Positions 1 through 9,210 of a stretch of 64,000 nucleotides of DNA are shown piece by piece (within the stretch, counting starts at the first letter, position 1; each line of letters opens with the position of its first letter). Origin of the DNA: Marvania coccoides (Eukaryota > Chlorophyta > Trebouxiophyceae > Chlorellales > Chlorellaceae); contig OY978098.1 in NCBI GenBank assembly GCA_963854735.1, positions 2,430,001 through 2,494,000 on the forward strand, given 5' to 3'. The notes beneath the pieces were generated by a model. It had not been told where the DNA came from, did no database searches, and saw only the letters and a list, made by a program, of their open reading frames with translations. The position numbers and the translations under genes were made by a program.

Positions 1-256
1 GGCGGCCACGGCGCTTGCCTCCTCCGCCAGCAGCGCCTCTGCGGCCCCTCTGCGGCTGTTGCACAAGGACGGTGCGCGAGGGTGGATCACCGCGCCCACC
101 ACGGGGCCTGAAGCGTCCTTCACGTGCCCTGTGGGCGGCGTCGCGGACCTTTTAGCTGAATACGTGGCGGAGGGGCGGCACCGACGGCTCGTAGACTTTG
201 AGGAGCACCTTGAAGACATCGCGCTGGACTGGCTCAACCCTGATTTGGTAGCTTGA
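1..256 (+). CDS. 3' end of an unrecognised gene (partial)
   Basis: The frame starting at base 2 is open to a TGA at 254-256 and gives about 84 residues of a C-terminus. It begins Ala/Ser-rich and then becomes a globular-looking acidic stretch ending in NPDLVA. The high GC and codon use match the other exons here, and the frame runs off the left edge, so the rest of the gene lies outside. I recognise no family. It could equally be a single terminal exon whose acceptor is not in view. Confidence 0.5.
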   Translation, partial: AATALASSASSASAAPLRLLHKDGARGWITAPTTGPEASFTCPVGGVADLLAEYVAEGRHRRLVDFEEHLEDIALDWLNPDLVA

Positions 257-579
257 CAACTTCTTTTCTGAATTCCATGGCGACGACGACAGCAGCAAAC
301 AATTGCAATTTTGATTGATTTTTTTTTTAAGCAGCCGCGCGTGCCTCAAAAGAGCGATGAGAAAGGAAAAAAATAGTCGGAGTGTATATAATAGCAAGAG
401 GCACATGAATGACACACATTGAGGGGGACAAAAAGAGAAACAAGTAACTTCCGGGCAAGGAAAACAAAAGGAAGGGAGGAGGATATTCAGTATTTTTGAC
501 GACAAAAATAAATTTGCATGGGCGTATTCTAAAATTGCTGTTGTTGTTGTTTCATTTCTGCTGCATGCCATCGAATACA
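257..579. other. Convergent 3' spacer
   Basis: AT-rich spacer between the stop codons of the partial gene (+) and the KEA antiporter (-). It holds T and A runs and no credible ORF. It should contain the two 3' UTRs. Confidence 0.6.
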
Positions 580-3500
580 TCAAGCGGTGGCATGATGCGC
601 CGAGATCTCCACGATCTCGTCCTCCTCAGAGGACTCAGCTGCCGGCTCAGCCCTGCGGCCGTCGGTGCCGCCGTAGCCCAAGCTGCTGTTGTTCATCTGC
701 GCCAGCTGCTGCAGCTCACTCAGGTGGGTCTTGCGGAAGGCGCGGATGGTCTCTGCCACCTCGTCCTCAGGGACGCTGAGCTCCGCCAGCACAGCCGCCG
801 CCAGCTGCAAACTGGGCTCCAGCACCTCGGGCACAACCGCGGTGGCGCCTGCGCGCTCCAGCATGATGCCGGCGTTGATGTCGTGCGCCCGCACGAAGGT
901 TTTGATGTGCGGGAAGTGCTTGTGCATGGCCCACACTGAGCGGTAGTTGGCGCCGGGCGTGTCCAGCGTAATCACAGCGCACGCAGCACGCTCCGCGCCG
1001 ATGCTGTGCAGCACCGACGGCGACCCCGCGTCGCCAAAGTACACCGGCAGGTCGCTGGTCTTGCCCTCCTGGACGCGGCCAGCAGAGACGTCAAGCGCGA
1101 CAAAGGGGATGAGCTCTTCCGACAGCATCTGCGCGATGAGCTGCCCCACGCGGCCGTAGCCGCACAAAATGACGTGGTTGCTGAGCCCAGAGGTCTCTGA
1201 CTCTTTGGGCGCCAGCGCCTTCATGTCGGACCGCTCCATCAGCTTGCCCAACTTTCCACCAAATTCGGCCAGGAAGGGGGTCAGCGCCATGGACAGCGCC
1301 ACCACCAGATAGAGCTCCTTCACCAGCGCCTGCCCCATGATGCCGCGCGACACCGCCTCGCCGAAGAGCACAAACGCAAACTCGCCGCCGGGCGACAGCA
1401 GAAGCCCCGCTCGCAGGGATTGCACCAGCGAGAGACCAAAGGCCTGGCCCACCGCAGCCATGATGGCGACCTTCCCGCCGATGAGGAGGGTGCCAGCGGC
1501 CAGCACGGTCTTCCACTTGGCAAACAGCAGGCCGGCAGAAATTTCCATGCCAACGGTCATGAAAAATAGCCCCATCAGCAGGCCCTTGTAGGGCGCGATG
1601 TCCGACTCCACCTGGATGTGGAACTCGGTCTCCGCCAGCAGCAGCCCCGCCAAAAAGGCGCCCAGCGCCAGCGACAGACCAGCCACCTGAGTCACCAGCG
1701 ACGTGCCCAGCACCACCAGCAGCGTCATGGCGTTGAACACGTCGGCGTTATTGGTGTCAGCCACTCGGCGGTACAGCGGCTGCAGCAGGGTGCGCCCTGC
1801 CACGATGATGGCGGCCATGCACACCACCGCCTTCACCGCTGCAATCCCGATGGCCTTGGCGATCTTGGAGAGGCCTGCCGCCGCGGCACCGTCGGGGGAG
1901 GGCGCCAGCAGCGGGATCATCATCAGCAGCACCACCACGGCCAGATCCTGCAGCAGCAGCACGCTGAAGGCTGCCCGGCCGTGGCGGGACCCGGTCTCGC
2001 CGCGATCCTGCAACACCTGCATGCCCACTGCGGTGGTGGACAGAGCCAGGCCACCGCCTAGAATGATGGCCCCAGGCCCGCCCAGGGACTGCCCTAAAAC
2101 GGCCAGGGAGGTGTAGGCAACAGCGGCGAGCGTGGTGACGACCTGCGCTGTGCCCATGCCGAAGACGTACTTCTGCATGGAGCGCAGCCGGTCGAACGAC
2201 AGCTCCAGCCCGATGTTGAACAGCAGGAACACCACGCCGAGCTCCGCCAGGTGGCGAATTGACTCAACGTCTTGAATAATGCCCAGAGCGTAGGGGCCAA
2301 TGAGAGCGCCGCTGGCCAAGAACCCCAGCACCGGAGACCCCCCCGGGATCTTGCACACCAGCGGAACCGTCACCACGGACGCCAGCAGCAGCCAGATGGT
2401 CTCCAGGATGCCCTTTTCGCTCTCGTGGATGTGGGGCCAGGGCAGGCCGGCGACGACCTCGCTTGTGACCGTCCACAGCTTGGAAGCTATCGCCAAGGCC
2501 GCCTGCGCCTTGGCGGCCAGCACCGCGAGCGCGCCGGTCTGGTGCAGCGCTGCTCCTGCGGCGGCAACCACCACCGCGCCGATCACAATGCTGGCCTTGT
2601 TCTGCTCGAAGAACGCCAACGCCTGGCGGGCGCGGCTGCCCAGAGGGCGCTTGGTGGGCGCAAGGTCGGCCAGCGCGTCCGCAGCAGCCACCTTTTCCGC
2701 TTTTTCTGCGGCAGACATTTCGCTGCCAACGCCGGCCCTGGCGGGCACCTCCACGCCCTCATCCACGTCCTCCGACATGGAAGCCAGAATACTGGCCTTG
2801 GCCATGGCTTTCTTGTCGAATTCCTCCTCCCTGCGCTCGCTGGAATCATCCAAAAATCGGATGTCATCGATGGCCTTCACCAGCGCGCTCTCCGTCTCGT
2901 TGGCCACGGTGATGCACTCCATCTCCGCGCGCACCGCCTCCTCCGCGGTCTCCATGGCCGCAGCCGCCATTTGGTCGGCCTTTTTGAAAGCAGTCTCCAC
3001 AGTCGCCAGTTTAGTCTGCAGCACCACGATCTTCTCCTTGAGCCCCGCAACGCGCGCGGTGGCCTCATCCAGCTGCCGGGTCGTCTCCCACAGCGCGTCC
3101 TCGGGGCTGGCGTCCTCGGCGGCGTCCAATTCATCAGAAGAGGCGTCGTCGGAGATCTGGTTGGAGGCATAATCCATGGAGGCCAAGGCATCAGTGCCAG
3201 CAGATTCCACTTCCACGGCCGCGGCGTCCGGGCCCGCCACTCCCTCGGCGACCTGCGCCTCCAGCGCCGGCACGGCGGCGGTCAGCGAGGCCACGAAGCC
3301 CTGAGCTGCCTCCAGCTCGGCGGTGGCCTCGTCCAGCTGGCGCTTGACCTTCACATACGAGCTTTCAGCGTTGACCGCCAGCTCGGCCACCTCCTGGGCC
3401 TCAGCTTCCAGCGCTTCGCGGATGCCGGTGGCAATCTGTCGGCGCTTGCGGGCCTGCAGCAGAGCCTCCTTCAGGGGGTGCAGCTCCGGGTTTTCCTCCA

Positions 3501-3840
3501 CCTCTTCGAAGTCGAAAGACCGCTCCGACACCTGCGGGGTGGGTGGGGGTGGGGGGGGGTGAGAAGGCTCTGTGTTTTGCTGGGAGTGAAAAAAAACATG
3601 TGAACAGGGTGAAGGGAGACTCACGCTGGCGCCGTTGTTCTCTCGAGACTCAACGTCGGTCTCTTTGCCGGTGCCCATGCACATGATGTGCCGCGGGCGG
3701 AGGCCAGCCAGCCGCTGAGAGACGTTCGCACGTGAGTGTGGAGGCCGAATGGCCAGTGAGCGAACTGGACGGCCGGCACTCCGAAGATTACACTGTAGAT
3801 TGGTTGAATGCGCTCTAAGCGCCATTATAACGGGGGCCAT
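580..3840 (-). CDS. KEA: Chloroplast-type K+/H+ antiporter, KEA1/2-like (CPA2 family)
   Basis: Predicted K+/H+ exchanger of the plastid envelope. Two exons, 3625-3840 and 580-3531. The 93-nt GT-AG intron (3532-3624) is in frame and stop-free, so one ORF spans it; the spliced protein is about 1055 aa. Order: basic Ser/Arg-rich N-terminus (likely transit peptide); long acidic Ala/Glu-rich coiled coil (about residues 85-350), as in plant KEA1/KEA2; a multi-pass Na+/H+ exchanger domain (about 440-840, with FNIGLELSF); then a TrkA-N/RCK nucleotide-binding domain opening at GYGRVG (about 856-975). Length and order fit KEA1/2 rather than the shorter KEA3 or bacterial KefB/C. Start is the ATG at 3840. 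The neighbour ADT gene is divergent over 373 bp. The family call is secure; subtype and envelope location are inferred. Confidence 0.93.
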   Translation of the reverse strand: MAPVIMALRAHSTNLQCNLRSAGRPVRSLAIRPPHSRANVSQRLAGLRPRHIMCMGTGKETDVESRENNGASVSLPSPCSHVFFHSQQNTEPSHPPPPPPTPQVSERSFDFEEVEENPELHPLKEALLQARKRRQIATGIREALEAEAQEVAELAVNAESSYVKVKRQLDEATAELEAAQGFVASLTAAVPALEAQVAEGVAGPDAAAVEVESAGTDALASMDYASNQISDDASSDELDAAEDASPEDALWETTRQLDEATARVAGLKEKIVVLQTKLATVETAFKKADQMAAAAMETAEEAVRAEMECITVANETESALVKAIDDIRFLDDSSERREEEFDKKAMAKASILASMSEDVDEGVEVPARAGVGSEMSAAEKAEKVAAADALADLAPTKRPLGSRARQALAFFEQNKASIVIGAVVVAAAGAALHQTGALAVLAAKAQAALAIASKLWTVTSEVVAGLPWPHIHESEKGILETIWLLLASVVTVPLVCKIPGGSPVLGFLASGALIGPYALGIIQDVESIRHLAELGVVFLLFNIGLELSFDRLRSMQKYVFGMGTAQVVTTLAAVAYTSLAVLGQSLGGPGAIILGGGLALSTTAVGMQVLQDRGETGSRHGRAAFSVLLLQDLAVVVLLMMIPLLAPSPDGAAAAGLSKIAKAIGIAAVKAVVCMAAIIVAGRTLLQPLYRRVADTNNADVFNAMTLLVVLGTSLVTQVAGLSLALGAFLAGLLLAETEFHIQVESDIAPYKGLLMGLFFMTVGMEISAGLLFAKWKTVLAAGTLLIGGKVAIMAAVGQAFGLSLVQSLRAGLLLSPGGEFAFVLFGEAVSRGIMGQALVKELYLVVALSMALTPFLAEFGGKLGKLMERSDMKALAPKESETSGLSNHVILCGYGRVGQLIAQMLSEELIPFVALDVSAGRVQEGKTSDLPVYFGDAGSPSVLHSIGAERAACAVITLDTPGANYRSVWAMHKHFPHIKTFVRAHDINAGIMLERAGATAVVPEVLEPSLQLAAAVLAELSVPEDEVAETIRAFRKTHLSELQQLAQMNNSSLGYGGTDGRRAEPAAESSEEDEIVEISAHHATA

Positions 3841-4213
3841 TGAGCGAAGCTAGTTCGAAAAAAGGGATGTCTCTACTGCATGTCTCAAGGAGCGAAAACG
3901 AGGGCAATGCGCAGCTTGGCGATGGCGACTGTGTTTTTGATCGAATATTATTTATGGTTTAATACGCGGAATGCAGCTTTGTCGACTTTCTGAAACACAA
4001 ATTTTTTTAGCTGCCAGCAGGCTGCCACTTCATCTGCTGTTTCGCTCACATTCGCCAATTTCCAATTCTTGGCATTTTCATTTGCTAAATCTCAATTCAC
4101 AAGTCGATTTCCAGGCCTCTGGGATAGCACATTTCTCATACTTTGGCGTTTATTCTCATTATCGGATTTCTATTATCCAACCCACTCCTCTCTCTCTTTG
4201 AACCAGTGCAACC
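3841..4213. promoter_or_regulatory. Divergent promoter region, KEA / ADT
   Basis: 373-bp AT-rich spacer between two outward-facing start codons. By position it must hold both 5' UTRs and promoters. I see no specific factor site that I can support. Confidence 0.5.
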
Positions 4214-5425
4214 ATGATGCATTACGCCTCGATTGGCCATCCCGCTGCCCCGGTGGCCGCCAGGCCCCACCTGAAATCCGGAGTTTTGTCATCATCACAG
4301 CCTGCTCTTGCAAAACATCCTCTTGCTCCACGCGCTGCCGCCGTAGAAGCCCCGCCCTCCACCTCCGACATCGACCTCGCCACCGCCTCGGCATCCACCT
4401 CAGCCGGGGGTCTCTCCCAGCCCTTCGCTCGCAGTCCCTCTGCTGGCGCTGCTGCCCCGTCTTCTCGCTTTCGCCACCCTCAGATCATCTTGCCGGGCGC
4501 AGCAGCGTCGGACGCCGCCTCCTCCAGCTCCAACGCCGGCCAGGCCAGCCGTGTGGCCTACCAGGGCGTGCCTGGCGCCTACAGCGAGATGGCAGCGATC
4601 AAAGCATGCCCCGGGTGGGAGCTGGTGCCTTGCGAGCAGTTCGAGGTCGCTTTCCAAGCGCTGTCGCAGTGGATGGCCGAGCGCGCGGTGCTGCCCATCG
4701 AAAACTCCCTCGGGGGCAGCATCCACGCTGTGTACGACCTGCTGCTGCGCTACCGACTGCACATCGTCGGCGAAACTTCGGTGTCCGTTAATCACTGCCT
4801 CCTGGCGCTTCCCGGGGTGGGCAAGGGCGACATCAAGCGCGTCATGTCTCACCCGCAAGCCCTGGCGCAGGTCGACGGTTACATTCGCCGCATGCCTGGC
4901 GTGGTGAGGCAAGAAGTCGACGACACTGCCGGCGCTGCTAAAATGATCGCAGAACACGGGTGGAACGACGCAGCGGCGGTGGCTTCGCGGCGGGCAGGGG
5001 AGCTGTACGGGCTGGACGTCCTGGAGGAGGGCATTCAGGACATGACGGACAACGTGACCCGCTTCCTCGTGCTCTCTAGAGACCCGGCTGTGACGCCGCC
5101 CGCCGAGCAGTCGCACAACTACAAAACGTCGGTGGTGTTCTCGCTGAAGGAGGGTCCAGGGATGCTGTTCAAGGCGCTGTCGGTTTTTGCGCTGCGCGAC
5201 ATCGATTTGACGAAAATAGAGTCGCGACCGATGAGGACCAACCCGCTGATCCTGTCAAACACTTCTGGCGATGCCGCGGCGGTGCGCGGCTTCAACTACC
5301 TGTTCTACGTGGACTTCACGGGGTCGCTGGCGGACCCGGCGTGCCAGAACGCGCTGCGCCACCTCCAGGAGATTGCCCCGTTCTTGCGGGTGCTGGGCAG
5401 CTACCCTCGAGACCTGGGGTTGTGA
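4214..5425 (+). CDS. ADT: Arogenate/prephenate dehydratase (plastid)
   Basis: Single-exon gene, 403 aa. It should carry out the decarboxylating dehydration that makes phenylalanine (arogenate) or phenylpyruvate (prephenate) in the plastid. Residues 1-105 are Ala/Ser/Pro-rich with few acidic residues, a probable transit peptide. The PDT catalytic domain starts at [13 protein letters not shown] (about 115) and includes [10 protein letters not shown] and the catalytic Thr-Arg-Phe motif in NVTRFLVLS (about 280). A C-terminal ACT domain (about 305-395) contains GPGMLFKAL and the KIESRP motif that binds phenylalanine in this family, so feedback control is expected. Two adjacent ATGs occur at 4214 and 4217; the first is used here. 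ADT and PDT activity cannot be separated by eye. Confidence 0.93.
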   Translation: MMHYASIGHPAAPVAARPHLKSGVLSSSQPALAKHPLAPRAAAVEAPPSTSDIDLATASASTSAGGLSQPFARSPSAGAAAPSSRFRHPQIILPGAAASDAASSSSNAGQASRVAYQGVPGAYSEMAAIKACPGWELVPCEQFEVAFQALSQWMAERAVLPIENSLGGSIHAVYDLLLRYRLHIVGETSVSVNHCLLALPGVGKGDIKRVMSHPQALAQVDGYIRRMPGVVRQEVDDTAGAAKMIAEHGWNDAAAVASRRAGELYGLDVLEEGIQDMTDNVTRFLVLSRDPAVTPPAEQSHNYKTSVVFSLKEGPGMLFKALSVFALRDIDLTKIESRPMRTNPLILSNTSGDAAAVRGFNYLFYVDFTGSLADPACQNALRHLQEIAPFLRVLGSYPRDLGL

Positions 5426-5649
5426 TGAATGATCAAAGCGAGAAATTAACATGTGAACGACTTTAAATTTTTTTTAACTGTGTTGTTTTCCTTTTCTTCT
5501 TTCTCAAAATATAACGTATGTAACTACGCTTACAAAATACCACAACAATATGACGCTCATTTTCAATCAAAAATTCTCCAAAACTCTGTGCTCTCTCTCT
5601 TTCCTATCTATAAAAACAATAACCAGCCAACCGCGCTTATCATCTATAT

Positions 5650-6532
5650 TCAGTTGGCTCGCGAGAGGTAGGCGTCTGCGCGCGTGTCCACCTTGATCTT
5701 CTCGCCCACCTGAATGAACAGCGGCACCTGCACCACCGCCCCCGTCTCCAGGGTCGCAGGCTTGCTACCGCCTTGGGCAGTATTGCCTTTCACCCCCGGG
5801 TCAGTTTCCACCACCTCTAGCTCCACAGCGTTAGGCAAGTCCACTGAGATGACCTTGCCATTCCACACCAACACCGACACGTCCATGCCCTCCTTCAGGT
5901 ATTTAAACCACGCATCGTCCTTGGGCACACGGGTCTCTTCGTAGGTGGACATGTCCATGAACACGCACTCGTCCCCCTCCGCGTAAGTGTACTGGGAGTC
6001 CTTTTTATCGACGGAAGCCAGGTCGACAGTCTCCCCCGCCCGCCACGTGCGGTCCACGGTGTTTCCGGTGATGAAGTTCTTCAGCTTGGAGCGCACAAAG
6101 GCCGCACCTTTGCCGGGCTTGACGTGGAGGAATTCTGGCGAAGGGGGGAGCGAAAAAGAGGGGGTGAGAAGGGGCGGTGAGAATTTTTTCCAAAAAAAGG
6201 TAGAATAAAGGACTGAAGAAGCGGGGCCTCACCAACCACTTTGTAGGGAGCGCCGTCGAACTCGATGCTCATTCCATTCTTGAAGTCATTGGATGACACC
6301 TGGGCAGCCCTGGTCACCAGAGAGAGGCGACGGCCGGAGACCTGATTTTTTTTTTCAGAATTGAAAAGGGGGGGATAAGTATCGGCAAGGCATTTAGATG
6401 AACCATCAAAGTGTTTTGTCAAAGTTGTAATATGCCAGGGCGTGGAAAACGGCGCAGAATTACCTGCGAGGCGGGCCGCAAAGCTACGAGGCGAAGTGGT
6501 GCCGAGTTTACGAAGCTACTGGTCTGACGCAT
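5650..6532 (-). CDS. efp: Elongation factor P, plastid
   Basis: Three exons: 6464-6532, 6233-6341 and 5650-6134, giving 220 aa. EF-P binds between the P and E sites and relieves ribosomes stalled on proline stretches. The first exon and start of the second encode a short Ser/Arg/Leu-rich leader with few acidic residues, typical of a plastid transit peptide. The mature part begins near [15 protein letters not shown] and keeps [15 protein letters not shown]; Lys68 there corresponds to the modified Lys34 of E. coli EF-P. The C-terminal OB domain follows to the end. Phases join exactly across both introns. Plastid rather than mitochondrial targeting is inferred. Convergent with ADT. Confidence 0.92.
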
Positions 6533-7649
6533 TGTCCTAATTCTGCAATAAACATGCCCGATATTAGCGTTCCGTCGATTCTAATCAAGTCCAGCTGCTG
6601 TTGAGACCTGCCGGCAAATCTCACATGTGGGCAATTTGTTATTCTTACCACCAAAGCTTCACCGCCACGGTAGATGTAAAAGATCGACGATTGAATTTGC
6701 AAACGATATGCCATTTCGTGTATTTTTCTATAAGCTAAAGCGGCTTTCAGGTTTTTGAATTGAGCTGGCCTGTTTTCTGAGCTTTCGGAGCTGGCTGTCC
6801 GAGGATCGCTGGCTTCGAAAAAATACATTTTAAAACACCCACAGCATCTTTAATCCTGCCACCGAAGGACCCGCCTTGGTCTTTTGCGTGCTATTTGGGT
6901 TGACTGCCGTCGGTGAAGAATGCGCCAATCCTCGACGCGCCAACCAGCTTCAAGGCAATCATGAAGGAATGCAATGACATGCAGGGTGGGACTAGAAGAG
7001 TGCAAGGGGCGCACCTGGCTGGTTTGACTGTCGGCGGCGTTTTTCTCCGGGAACGAGTTGTTTCTTGCGTACTTGCAGTTTGTGTGGCCGTGTGGAGGAA
7101 TACAGGAGTTTTGACGGCATAACGCAGGCATTAATAGATGTTAAAGGTGACATGAGAATTCCAAGATCCGTCCTGCTCCCGCTCGACCTCCCAAGTGAAC
7201 TTTCAAACCATTTTCCCTTTATTTCTTGTAAATAATGCGTTTCGGCAAACAGTATCAATGCAAGCGGCCGCTGCTGGGTCTGACAGCAGGCGCAGGTGGG
7301 TGTAGCAACGCATTGCAGCCGCTCCTGGCGCCATCGTGGACGGCATGCAGCAAGGCTGTCTTGTGTCTCTTTCTGGGGGAGGAGAGGACTGCGATAGAGC
7401 AGCATCTAATGAGCATATCGTTTTATTGCTCTCACTGAGAAGAGTAAAAGACAGCTACTTTGATTGGGTGCTGATAGAAGCACAGCAGTTGCACAGCATA
7501 TACTTCAGAAGAGAGATAATCGCGCTTAATTCTTCATTTCATTTAATTTTCGATTATAAAACCAAGAATTCTGATCCAGGCCCGCCGCGAGCGCAGACCG
7601 CCAATCTTTTCCCGAAGCAGAAGATCTCCCGATTTCTGTTGGGGGCACG
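6533..7649. other. Long divergent spacer without supported gene
   Basis: 1.1 kb between the start codons of EF-P (-) and the PL14 gene (+). Several 70-190-codon ORFs occur on both strands, but none shows a known domain, splice support or exon-like composition. I see no tRNA-like hairpin set. It probably contains both promoters; a poorly conserved small gene cannot be excluded. Confidence 0.5.
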
Positions 7650-8728
7650 ATGCCAGACTTGCTGGGCAGCGCGAAGAAGCTGGGCAAGAAAATTAAGAGC
7701 GCTTCGAAAAAGGCTTCGTCTTCCATTTCCAAGCACGTGGACAAGCTCGCCAAAGGTGGCCGGCTGCCAACTCCCGACACGCCTGCACTCTCCGTTGCAG
7801 AGGCATGGCCCTGGTCCAAGAAGGCGTGGCCGTGGTACGTTCAGTGGTGGCGCAGCTTTGAGCGAATCTCTATCGTCGAAGATGACGGGGGCGAAAAGGC
7901 GCTGCGCTTCGACCTGACCAAGGGTTGCCATGGCTTGGCGTCTGGCGCTGCCTTCCGCGCCAACCCCCACATGTGTTTACCAGCTGATGCTGCCACCCTG
8001 TCCTACAGGTAAATACATCGAATGACCTTCCAAGAGAAAAAAAACGTTTCTAAAAAACCAGATTGCGACCCTTTTTGTCGTTTTGTGATTTCCATCGCAT
8101 TTGTGGACAGCTTGCAAAAAGTTTTGACGCATTTTCTACTATATTCATCTTTATTTCTTTCTTTCCCACCAACAACAGCGTCTACTTCCCTCCTGACTTC
8201 GACTGGGTGAAAGGCGGCAAGCTGCCCGGCGTGAACATTGGCTCCTCCCCCATGGACTGCTCAACTGGCGGCGCTTGGAGCACCACCGGCGGCTCATTCC
8301 GCATCATGTTCAGGGAGCACGGCGCAGCTATTGGGTACGTGTATATGCCGATCGAGGGAGCTGGAACCGGCGCCTTTGCTGCGCAGACCGCGGAGTTCCA
8401 GGCGGTGGGGAAGGTCAAGGGCAGCGCTGGAATCGACTTGTGGCACTCTAGAGACGGCAGCGACATGCAGCTGCGGGCGGGCGAATGGAACGACGTCAGC
8501 ATGAGCGTGGTGCTCAACACGCCTGGAGAGGCAGATGGGGCGGTGGTGGTGACAGTGAACGGGGTTACAAAGTCGTTGGATGGCGTGGTATTCAGGCCAG
8601 AAGGGTGCGACTGCTCGCACATCAATGCTGTGAATTTTGTGGTGTTCTTTGGAGGCGGCAGTGACGATTGGAACTCGCCGGTTGACACATATTGCCTGTT
8701 CAAAGACATTTCGTTTGCCGCCGCATGA
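7650..8728 (+). CDS. Polysaccharide lyase family 14 protein (alginate/glucuronan lyase-like)
   Basis: Two exons, 7650-8008 and 8179-8728, 302 aa. PL14 enzymes cut uronic-acid polysaccharides by beta-elimination; Chlorella-virus vAL-1 uses the fold to digest Chlorella walls. The domain covers about residues 85-300 and has the family signature FDWVKGGKLPG (127-137). The pattern Ser-x-Arg (S159, R161) followed by Tyr-x-Tyr (Y173, Y175), with K134 upstream, lines up with the catalytic Lys, Ser, Arg, Tyr and Tyr reported for vAL-1, so the active site looks intact. The N-terminus is a Lys/Ser-rich amphipathic stretch, not a clear secretion signal. Substrate is unknown; remodelling of the cell's own wall is an inference. 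Confidence 0.85.
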
Positions 8729-9210
8729 TTCCCGCGTAGTTGCTCCCAATTTCGTTTGGAATTTCCCCTCGTTTCTACTGCCTCTTCTTCAGTTCGCTCC
8801 TTCGCTTGACATTTATTGGGTATTAGGTTACAAATATATTTATTAGTATTGGTATATACCGATCCAAACGAACAAAGGGAGCTTGCGCAGGCCAAAAAAA
8901 AGGGCGAAAAACTGGAGAAGCGAATCGGAGAAACAGGGAGCGTCCAAAAAGGGAGAAACGGCATGCCCTTGATTGGAGAGGAGAAAAAAAAACAGGATAG
9001 AGAGGGGAAAGAAAGAAAGCATACAGGAATGGGTTAATAGTCAGTTTAGACAGTGCGCTCTAATTAATCGTCCTTCATGCTTCGGCATCGCCGCTGAATG
9101 ACTAAAAGATGACGAGCCAAAACGTTTTCAAAACACGCAGCAAAAGAATATATAAAAAGAAATATAAAAAGCGTTTTTTTTAACGGAAAAGAAACCACGT
9201 AGGTCTCCCG
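8729..9210. other. Convergent 3' spacer
   Basis: 482 bp of A-rich sequence between the stop codons of the PL14 gene and the DYRK kinase. Nothing recognisable beyond purine-rich runs on the + strand. Confidence 0.5.

Noticed and set aside
2272..3603. 443-codon ORF on the + strand opposite the KEA gene
   Set aside because: It is the antisense shadow of a GC-rich exon; Arg/Gly/Gln/Leu-heavy, no domain, while the minus frame encodes a clear antiporter.
6508..6828. 106-codon minus-strand ORF overlapping the EF-P first exon
   Set aside because: It is in a different frame from EF-P, has no recognisable domain and lies in the promoter region.
6992..7438. Overlapping ORFs on both strands upstream of the PL14 gene
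   Set aside because: Composition is that of spacer, there is no splice-supported extension and no family similarity.
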